From CBFIHN01 sp965662575 (GTDB lineage: Bacteria > Pseudomonadota > Gammaproteobacteria > Francisellales > CACEW01), in the NCBI GenBank assembly GCA_965662575.1, contig CBFIHN010000050.1, positions 1-10,604 of the forward strand: a stretch of 10,604 nt of DNA, given 5' to 3'. This document shows, one piece after another, positions 5,536-10,604 of the stretch. The notes under the pieces are model-generated. The model had not been told where the DNA came from. It ran no database searches and saw only the letters and a list, made by a program, of their open reading frames with translations. Every line of letters begins with the position of its first letter. Positions within the stretch are counted from its first letter, which is position 1. Made by a program: the position numbers and the translations under genes.

Positions 5536-6201
5536 TTAAATACAGCCACTGATTTTGATGCGACCATCTTGAGTAGATATCAACGCCATATCAGCGGGGC
5601 GGTGGGCAAAAATGCCGTTAGTGACAACGCCGGTTATTTGATTGATGGTGGTTTCTAAATGCAGCGGGTCGGTTATGTTGAGATTGTGTACATCTAAGAT
5701 AGAATGACCGTTGTCGGTGATGCAGCCTTGACGATAAATAGGTTGGCCACCAAGTTTGATGAGTTCGCGTGCAACATAACTGCGTGCCATGGGGATAACT
5801 TCGACTGGTAGCGGAAACTGGCCAAGCACGTTAACCTGCTTGCTTTCATCAGCAATACAGATAAATGTTTGTGCTTGTGCGGCTAAGACTTTTTCCCGAG
5901 TCAGTGCCGCACCGCCACCTTTAATCATTTGTTTGTACGGATTAATTTCATCGGCGCCATCGACGTAAAGATCAATACCTGAGACTTCATGTGGTTGGCA
6001 AACTTCAAAGCCCAGTGCTCTGAGTTGTTTGCTGCTTTGTTCTGAGCTTGAGACCGTCACCTCAACTTTATGCTTAATGGTTGCGAGTGCTTCAATAAAG
6101 TATTTAACCGTGCTGCCGGTACCAACACCCACGACCATATCGGCTTGAATATAGTCAATTGCCGCCTGTGCTGCGCACTGTTTCATTTGATCGCTGGTCA
6201 T
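5536..6201 (-). CDS. rpiA: Ribose-5-phosphate isomerase A
   Basis: Interconverts ribose 5-phosphate and ribulose 5-phosphate in the non-oxidative pentose phosphate pathway, in the cytoplasm. The 221 residues compare with 219 in E. coli RpiA, and the motifs fall at the same numbering: GVGTGSTV (25-32), phosphate-binding SSSEQS (51-56), DGADE with Asp81 and Asp84, KGGGAALTREK with Lys94 and the catalytic base Glu103, and FPLPVEVIPMA. The ATG has AGGA at about 8 bases and overlaps the ubiJ stop codon by four bases (ATGA), so translation is probably coupled. It is the last gene of the minus-strand operon. Its stop lies directly against the alternative end of the convergent large gene, and no terminator is visible between them. 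Confidence 0.97.
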   Translation of the reverse strand: MTSDQMKQCAAQAAIDYIQADMVVGVGTGSTVKYFIEALATIKHKVEVTVSSSEQSSKQLRALGFEVCQPHEVSGIDLYVDGADEINPYKQMIKGGGAALTREKVLAAQAQTFICIADESKQVNVLGQFPLPVEVIPMARSYVARELIKLGGQPIYRQGCITDNGHSILDVHNLNITDPLHLETTINQITGVVTNGIFAHRPADMALISTQDGRIKISGCI

Positions 6202-6809
6202 GATGAGTTCCTGGGTGGAGTGGCAGCTTTTAAACGCGCTTCAAGTCGTTCGATATCTTGACGCAGTTGCTGGTTATGTTGAATAAACTCGTCAACTTCT
6301 TCGCGTTGTACGAGGCCAAATTCGCTGGTTTGTAAATAATTCCTAATCTCTTTGCCTGTTATTTTGACATTCTGACAGTGCTTCTGTCCGACGGTTTTAA
6401 TCAATGAGTAGCCTGAGTATAGGGGGGCTAAAGTCAATGAAGTGGCCAGTTGTTGTTCAAATGCTGTGCCAAGATGGCCAATCAGAGCTTGTATCGATTG
6501 TAAAATTTGAATATCACCGGCAATCTCGACATCATCAGCACCCAAAATTGCTTGCGGTGTAGTCGATAGGCTTAAACGAATGAGCTCTCTTAGTGGCGCA
6601 TGTAATGTACAATCTGCGTCAAGGTCGCTATTAAAATAAAACTGACATTGTGTGTTGGTGATGAATAAATAACAGCTAAGATTGAAATCACTCACCATAA
6701 CCTGAAGGCTTTTCCCTGCCAGGGGGGCGAGCAGTCGTTCTTGGTTTTCAAGCTGCTTGAGTGATTGATTGAGTGCTTTTTCAATGAAACTAGCTGTTAG
6801 CGTCAGCAT
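6198..6809 (-). CDS. ubiJ: Ubiquinone biosynthesis accessory protein UbiJ
   Basis: An SCP2-domain lipid-binding protein which, in E. coli, holds polyprenylated ubiquinone intermediates in the soluble Ubi complex with UbiK. The 203 residues match the usual length. The N-terminal SCP2 fold (about 10-115) includes an acidic AD-DVEIAGDIQILQSI segment that is conserved in the family. The C-terminal 60 residues form a charged helix with coiled-coil character (EEVDEFIQHNQQLRQDIERL), the part expected to meet UbiK. The call rests equally on context: it follows ubiE directly, sharing one base of the stop and start (TAATG). The usual third gene of the set, ubiB, is not next; rpiA is. SCP2 sequences diverge quickly, so context carries weight. 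Confidence 0.88.
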   Translation of the reverse strand: MLTLTASFIEKALNQSLKQLENQERLLAPLAGKSLQVMVSDFNLSCYLFITNTQCQFYFNSDLDADCTLHAPLRELIRLSLSTTPQAILGADDVEIAGDIQILQSIQALIGHLGTAFEQQLATSLTLAPLYSGYSLIKTVGQKHCQNVKITGKEIRNYLQTSEFGLVQREEVDEFIQHNQQLRQDIERLEARLKAATPPRNSS

Positions 6810-7555
6810 TATTTAATCGCCTTATGAATCGCAACAATACCACCGCTCAGATTCTGATAATCACAGAAACTAAAGCCAGCATTTTGTGCCATTTGCTGCA
6901 GCGTGGTTTGATCAGGATGTTGGCGAATCGATTCTGCTAAGTAACGGTAGCTTGCCTCGTCTTGTGCAATAAATTTACCCATCAGTGGCAAAATTTTAAA
7001 TGAATATTGGTCATAAATTTTGTCTAAGCCTGGCACGGTGGGTTGTGAAAATTCAAGGATGATCGCGCGACCACCGGGTTTTAATACACGACACATTTCG
7101 CGTAGTGCCTGGTCTTTATCCGTGACATTGCGTAAACCAAAACTGATGGTGACGCAGTCAAAATAGTGGTCTGCACAAGGAATATGCTCAGCATTTATTA
7201 AGCTGTAGTGAATATTATCAATAGCGCCAGCATTGATTAATCGATCACGGCCATGATGCAGCATGGCGGCATTAATGTCGCTGCAAACAACCTGACCTTG
7301 ATTACCGACAATAGCCGACATTTTTAAGGCCAAATCCCCAGTGCCTGATGCTAGGTCTAAGACTTTGTGTTTGCGGCGTAAGCCACTGATAGCAATGGCT
7401 TTACGTTTCCAAAGGCGATGAATACCCATCGACATCACATCGTTCATTATGTCATAGCGATTAGCAACTGAGCGAAACACATCCCCAACATACTTTTGTT
7501 TTTCTGCCCAAGGCACTTCTTTAAACCCAAAGTGGGTGGTTTTTTTATCGCTCAT
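6809..7555 (-). CDS. ubiE: Ubiquinone/menaquinone C-methyltransferase UbiE
   Basis: SAM-dependent methylation of the quinone ring (2-polyprenyl-6-methoxybenzoquinol, and demethylmenaquinol where menaquinone is made). The 248 residues compare with 251 in E. coli. Visible motifs: THFGF near the N-terminus, the YD-MND-MS-GIHRLWKR block, SAM motif VLDLASGTGD (65-74), ISFGLRNVTDK (137-147), VLKPGGR and SYRYLAESIR-HPDQ, all family signatures. I chose ATG 7555 because GGAG lies 7 bases upstream and the protein then starts like relatives. An in-frame TTG at 7582 would add nine residues with no support. The start overlaps the 3' end of hemB by 11 bases. Confidence 0.97.
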   Translation of the reverse strand: MSDKKTTHFGFKEVPWAEKQKYVGDVFRSVANRYDIMNDVMSMGIHRLWKRKAIAISGLRRKHKVLDLASGTGDLALKMSAIVGNQGQVVCSDINAAMLHHGRDRLINAGAIDNIHYSLINAEHIPCADHYFDCVTISFGLRNVTDKDQALREMCRVLKPGGRAIILEFSQPTVPGLDKIYDQYSFKILPLMGKFIAQDEASYRYLAESIRQHPDQTTLQQMAQNAGFSFCDYQNLSGGIVAIHKAIK

Positions 7556-8525
7556 AACGATGCTCCGCGATAGTTTTTGCAAAGTAGCTCACCACTAAAT
7601 CACAGCCTGCACGCTTAAAACAGAGCAAGGATTCTTCGATGACGCGTGGTTGATCGATCCAATTTTTTTCTGCAGCTGCTTGAATCATCGCATACTCGCC
7701 ACTGACTTGATAGGCGACAATGGGCTGATTAAATTTTTGCCGTAATGCTGACACAATATCGAGGTAGGGCATGCCTGGTTTGACCATGAGCATATCGGCG
7801 CCTTGTGCAATATCTTGTTCCGCTTCAATAATCGCTTCACGACTGTTGGCGGGATTCATTTGATAAGACTTGCGATCACCGTGTTGGGGTGATGAATCAA
7901 AGGCGCCACGAAAAGGGCCATAAAAACTAGACGCATATTTTACTGCATAAGAAAGAATGCTGGTGTGACTAAAACCAGCGTGGTCTAAACTGTGGCGCAT
8001 GGTTTGAATCATTCCGTCAATCATGCCGCTGGGTGCCACAATGTCTGCGCCTGCCTGGGCATGGGATACCGCAATTTTAGCGAGGATTTTTAAGGTCTGA
8101 TCATTATCAATCGTGGTGGTTTGGCCTTGCTGCGTCAACGGTCCACAGTGGCCATGGTCTAAATGGCCACATAGGCACACATCAGTGATAACGATGAGTT
8201 TAGGGCAGGCTTGTTTTATCGCCAATACGGCTTGTTGAGTGGTGCCATCGTTACTGTAAGCCTGCGCTTCACCTTTGCACGAGGCAATACCAAAAATCAA
8301 TATCGCGGGTATACCTAATTTAGCGATTTCTTTGGCCTCGATCACTGCTTGATCAACTGAAAAATGATATTGGCCTGGTAAGCTGTCAATCGGTTTTTTA
8401 ATGTCATGCCCTGGAACCACAAAAAGAGGGGCAATTAAATCGCAGGTTTGAAGATGATGCTCTTGGACCATATGGCGGAGATTTTTTGTCAGCCGTAAAC
8501 GGCGAGGGCGTGTTGATGGAAACAT
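7545..8525 (-). CDS. hemB: Porphobilinogen synthase (ALA dehydratase) HemB
   Basis: Condenses two 5-aminolevulinate molecules to porphobilinogen, the first common step to haem and other tetrapyrroles, in the cytoplasm. The length of 326 residues is normal. Visible catalytic and metal features: the cysteine-rich zinc site DVCLCGHLDHGHCG with Cys117, Cys119 and Cys127, marking it as the zinc-dependent type rather than the Asp-rich magnesium type; Schiff-base Lys196 in YAVKYASSFYGPFR; Lys249 in MLMVKPGMPYLD; and the C-terminal QVSGEYAMI motif. It starts three bases after the yhbY stop, with no strong Shine-Dalgarno of its own, so it probably depends on upstream translation. Confidence 0.98.
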   Translation of the reverse strand: MFPSTRPRRLRLTKNLRHMVQEHHLQTCDLIAPLFVVPGHDIKKPIDSLPGQYHFSVDQAVIEAKEIAKLGIPAILIFGIASCKGEAQAYSNDGTTQQAVLAIKQACPKLIVITDVCLCGHLDHGHCGPLTQQGQTTTIDNDQTLKILAKIAVSHAQAGADIVAPSGMIDGMIQTMRHSLDHAGFSHTSILSYAVKYASSFYGPFRGAFDSSPQHGDRKSYQMNPANSREAIIEAEQDIAQGADMLMVKPGMPYLDIVSALRQKFNQPIVAYQVSGEYAMIQAAAEKNWIDQPRVIEESLLCFKRAGCDLVVSYFAKTIAEHRYER

Positions 8526-8528
8526 AGC

Positions 8529-8807
8529 TTACTGCTGGTATTTTTCAGGGTTGCGGCGGTAGAGGACAATCACTTGCCCGATAGATTTAATGAGTTCTGC
8601 TTTGGATGCATTGACAAGCTCATTAGTGATTTGTTGGCGTTCATTGCGTTCAGCCGCAATTTTGACTTTAATCAATTCATGGTAATCCAATGCAATATTA
8701 AGCTCATTTAATACGGCTTCGGTGAAGCCTTTGTCACCCAGTCTAACAACGGGCTTCAGTGCATGGGCTTCAGCAGCTAGGCGGCGTTTGTGGTCTTTGT
8801 TGATCAT
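8529..8807 (-). CDS. yhbY: YhbY-family CRM-domain RNA-binding protein
   Basis: A 92-residue single-domain CRM protein. In E. coli YhbY associates with the precursor of the 50S ribosomal subunit. Visible features: the opening helix HKRRLAAEAHALKPVVRLGD, the GxxG-type loop (GDKGFTEAV), HELIKVKI and the closing IGQVIVLYRRNPEK. I chose ATG 8807 (MINKDHKRR), which matches family starts and lies two bases after the erpA stop, with CCGGA upstream. An earlier in-frame ATG at 8843 would add a hydrophobic, non-conserved 12-residue extension inside erpA. In E. coli yhbY lies near greA and ftsH; here it sits between Fe-S and haem genes. Confidence 0.92.
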   Translation of the reverse strand: MINKDHKRRLAAEAHALKPVVRLGDKGFTEAVLNELNIALDYHELIKVKIAAERNERQQITNELVNASKAELIKSIGQVIVLYRRNPEKYQQ

Positions 8808-8809
8808 GG

Positions 8810-9151
8810 TTATTCCGGAGAAAATGAAGAGCCACAACCGCAAGTGGTTTTGGCATTGGGGTTGCGAATAATAAAACGCTCACCTTGAGCATCTTTCGCA
8901 TAGTCGATTTCAGCTTTGTTTAAGTATTGGTAACTCATGCTATCAATCAGAAGCATCACGCCCTGTTTTTCAATTTGGACATCATCGTCAGCAATTTCTT
9001 CATCAAAAGTGAAACCATACTGAAAGCCTGAGCAGCCACCGCCAGTGATATAAACGCGTAACTTGAGGTTGTCATTGCCTTCTTCGTGGATTAGGCCACT
9101 GACTTTATTGGCAGCGGCATCAGTAAAAATCACAGGGGGAGTAGTGCTCAT
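8810..9151 (-). CDS. erpA: Iron-sulfur cluster insertion protein ErpA
   Basis: A-type carrier that delivers Fe-S clusters to client proteins, in E. coli including IspG/IspH and respiratory enzymes. The 113 residues are nearly colinear with E. coli ErpA (114). Conserved features: FTDAAANKV (9-17), LRVYITGGGCSGFQYGFTFD (31-50) with Cys40, and the C-terminal CGCGSSF with Cys104 and Cys106. These three cysteines bind the cluster. The GGGCSGFQYGFTFD wording separates ErpA from IscA and SufA. Its start overlaps the rsmI stop by four bases (ATGA). It is placed two genes before hemB, in an operon that also makes quinone. Confidence 0.97.
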   Translation of the reverse strand: MSTTPPVIFTDAAANKVSGLIHEEGNDNLKLRVYITGGGCSGFQYGFTFDEEIADDDVQIEKQGVMLLIDSMSYQYLNKAEIDYAKDAQGERFIIRNPNAKTTCGCGSSFSPE

Positions 9152-10020
9152 GGGTTCTCAATCAGTTGTTGGTAAATCTTTTTTTTCTCAACGCCGGTGA
9201 GTTCAGCCAAGATTTTGGCCAGGACTTTCGGCGGCATATGTGCTGCAAAAGATTGTAGCAGATCGCTGAGTGAAAGCTCAAATGTCTCGTTAGTTTGCCG
9301 CGTATGCTCATGGCCTTGAATCAACAGAACGAATTCACCTTTTTGTCGGCTGGGATTATCAGTTAGCCATAGAGCTAGTGACTCTGCGCTGCCACTTTTG
9401 ATCGTTTCAAATTTTTTAGTGAGCTCTTTAGCCAGAACAATTGGTCGGTCATTGAGTAAGATCGCCATATCTTGCAAGCATGCTAGGATTCGGTGGCCTG
9501 ATTCATAGGTAATACAAGTTTCTGTTCTCTGTGCTAGTGCTAGTAGCGTTCGTTGGCGTGCTTTGGCTTTGTTTGGTAAAAATCCAGCAAAATAAAATCG
9601 GTCGGTTGCTAGGCCTGATGCACTCAAGGCGGTTGTCAGTGCGCAGGGACCCGGGATAGGGCAGATAGTTAAATTGTGCTTCTGTAGTTCGCGGACTAGA
9701 TAAAAGCCAGGATCACTAATCAGAGGGGTGCCAGCGTCACTAATCAGTGCTAGGTTTTTTCCAGATTGTAATTGCTTAATCACCCAGTCAGTTTTCTCAC
9801 GTTCGTTATGCTCATGGAATGCAATGACTTGTGTTTGAATACCAAAGTGCTGTAACAACGGTTTGCTGTGGCGCGTATCTTCGGCAAGGATTACATCAAC
9901 CTGTTTAAGCGTGTTAATGGCACGTTGACTGATATCTGCCAAATTGCCGATCGGGGTTGCCACCAGGTAGAGCCTATTGTTAACAGCCTTAGTCTGTGCC
10001 TCACCATGATGTAATGCCAT
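9148..10020 (-). CDS. rsmI: 16S rRNA (cytidine-1402 2'-O) methyltransferase RsmI
   Basis: SAM-dependent 2'-O-methylation of C1402 in the decoding centre of 16S rRNA. The 290 residues match the usual 280-290. Visible family motifs: LYLVATPIGNLADIS (17-31), AEDTRHS (46-52), ALISDAGTPLISDPG (91-105), PIPGPCALTTALSASGL (121-137), FAGFLPNK and FYFAG, then a C-terminal helical domain ending in the GVEKKKIYQQ segment. It is the first gene of the seven-gene minus-strand operon. Its ATG at 10020 has no Shine-Dalgarno: the coding strand instead reads AATCCTCC just before it. An extended -10 promoter lies about 40 bases upstream. Confidence 0.97.
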   Translation of the reverse strand: MALHHGEAQTKAVNNRLYLVATPIGNLADISQRAINTLKQVDVILAEDTRHSKPLLQHFGIQTQVIAFHEHNEREKTDWVIKQLQSGKNLALISDAGTPLISDPGFYLVRELQKHNLTICPIPGPCALTTALSASGLATDRFYFAGFLPNKAKARQRTLLALAQRTETCITYESGHRILACLQDMAILLNDRPIVLAKELTKKFETIKSGSAESLALWLTDNPSRQKGEFVLLIQGHEHTRQTNETFELSLSDLLQSFAAHMPPKVLAKILAELTGVEKKKIYQQLIENP

Positions 10021-10057
10021 AATGGAGGATTAATTTTTCTGTGATATGGTGGCGCTT

Positions 10058-10066
10058 AATATAGCA
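10058..10066 (-). promoter_or_regulatory. Extended -10 promoter for the rsmI operon
   Basis: Read on the minus strand the site is TGCTATATT, an extended -10 (TGn plus TATATT). No good -35 box is seen, which is usual for this promoter class. Transcription would start near 10051, giving a leader of about 30 nt before rsmI. The same AT-rich patch could serve the divergent plus-strand gene. Confidence 0.4.
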
Positions 10067-10094
10067 TGCAAACATAGTCGCTGGGTACCTATTG

Positions 10095-10604
10095 ATGTTA
10101 TTGCGCTCGGCGCTTTGTTTTTTTTGCTGTGATTGTTGTCTTGACTCACGTCAGTGACGCTGCACAACTTTTGGGTATTCTGCTGATGGCTTTGCAAGTT
10201 TACTGCAAGGGCATAGGTTTAGCGCTAAGCAAGCGGGGATTGATAGTGCGCTATATTTGGTTGAGACAAGCGTGTTGGATTTTTTGCCTTTGGGTGATGC
10301 GTTATCTGATTTTAGTGAACAGCTTTCTCGCGCTGGCTCAAATAATGCGACAGCAATTTTTGAATCGCCAAAAATAGCGGAAGAATCATCGATGCAAACC
10401 TTGGCTCGTGTCTTTGCCCGAGAGTCCTTTGGTACCCGTGGGGTCAAGAATATGCTGACACCATTTCGTCCGGGGTTGGCTATGCTAACTGAGTATCGCA
10501 ACATGACCACGGAAGCCTGGAGTCGTCTATTTGTCAGCGCGTACTATGGTGTGGCAAATCCGATTGTTTTTTCAGGTGCTTGTCAGTTAGGAATTAATGA
10601 TGGT
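10095..10604 (+). CDS. Partial unknown gene, probably exported, with a broken N-terminal frame
   Basis: From 10158 to the window end one frame is open without a stop and reads as real protein: F-G-Y-S-A-D-G-F..., then LYLVETSVLDFLPLGDALSD, VKNMLTPFRPGLAMLTEYR and NPIVFSGACQLG. I do not recognise the family. The only good upstream ATG (10095) is in the same frame but meets TGA at 10155-10157. Skipping one base in the T8 run (10118-10125) gives a signal-peptide-like start (MLLRSALCFFAVIVVLTHVS then D-A), and adding one base in TTTT (10169-10172) returns to the main frame. So either two compensating homopolymer errors are present, or the gene is damaged, or it starts further in (TTG near 10254, ATG 10392). 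The 3' end lies beyond the window. E. coli has lpoA at this place beside rsmI, but the residues seen do not look like LpoA. Confidence 0.6.

Noticed and set aside
10151..10510. A 119-codon minus-strand ORF at the right edge
   Set aside because: Its composition is unlike a folded protein and the plus-strand frame over the same bases is far more protein-like.
1..10604. CRISPR array, insertion sequence or phage genes
   Set aside because: No regularly spaced repeats, transposase motifs, terminal inverted repeats or phage proteins were seen; the only direct repeats of note are the two 19-bp copies in the tRNA spacer.

Overview
The window looks like the chromosome of a gammaproteobacterium, moderately AT-rich, with compact operons and gammaproteobacterial gene neighbourhoods: a Gly-Cys-Leu tRNA cluster, and an rsmI-erpA-yhbY-hemB-ubiE-ubiJ-rpiA series. 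All the housekeeping proteins read most like gammaproteobacterial versions. A large unrecognised membrane and coiled-coil protein beside them would suit a host-associated lineage such as Legionellales or Coxiellaceae. That placement is inference, and no single marker here proves it.

Layout. Positions 1-262 hold a plus-strand terminator and no gene I can assign. Positions 263-661 carry three tRNA genes on the minus strand (Gly-GCC, Cys-GCA, Leu-TAA, in transcription order), with an odd repeat-flanked spacer between Cys and Leu. They are driven by a good sigma70 promoter with a GC-rich discriminator. Diverging from it, on the plus strand, are a small thioredoxin-fold 2Fe-2S ferredoxin and apaH. 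The 3' end of apaH overlaps, tail to tail, a minus-strand gene for an M23 (LytM-type) metallopeptidase-domain protein without an export signal. An intergenic stretch of about 310 bases follows. Next comes a plus-strand unit: a 61-codon leader ORF with a near-perfect Shine-Dalgarno, overlapping an 807-codon gene for an unknown protein with a long helical domain and a cluster of membrane segments. A 7-G tract near the end of that gene could switch its C-terminus.

Positions 5536-10020 are a tight minus-strand operon transcribed rsmI, erpA, yhbY, hemB, ubiE, ubiJ, rpiA. Spacing runs from a few bases down to 1, 4 and 11 base overlaps. It joins 16S rRNA modification, Fe-S cluster delivery, a ribosome-associated RNA-binding protein, haem synthesis, ubiquinone synthesis and the pentose phosphate pathway. 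ErpA, HemB, UbiE and UbiJ all serve respiratory cofactor supply. At the right edge a plus-strand gene diverges from rsmI. It is clearly coding and open to the window end, but its N-terminal part is split between frames.

The most interesting region is 2867-5535: the unknown large protein, its possible translationally coupled leader, and the homopolymer at its C-terminus. The main caution is that three frame oddities here sit at homopolymers, so assembly or sequencing error must be excluded first.
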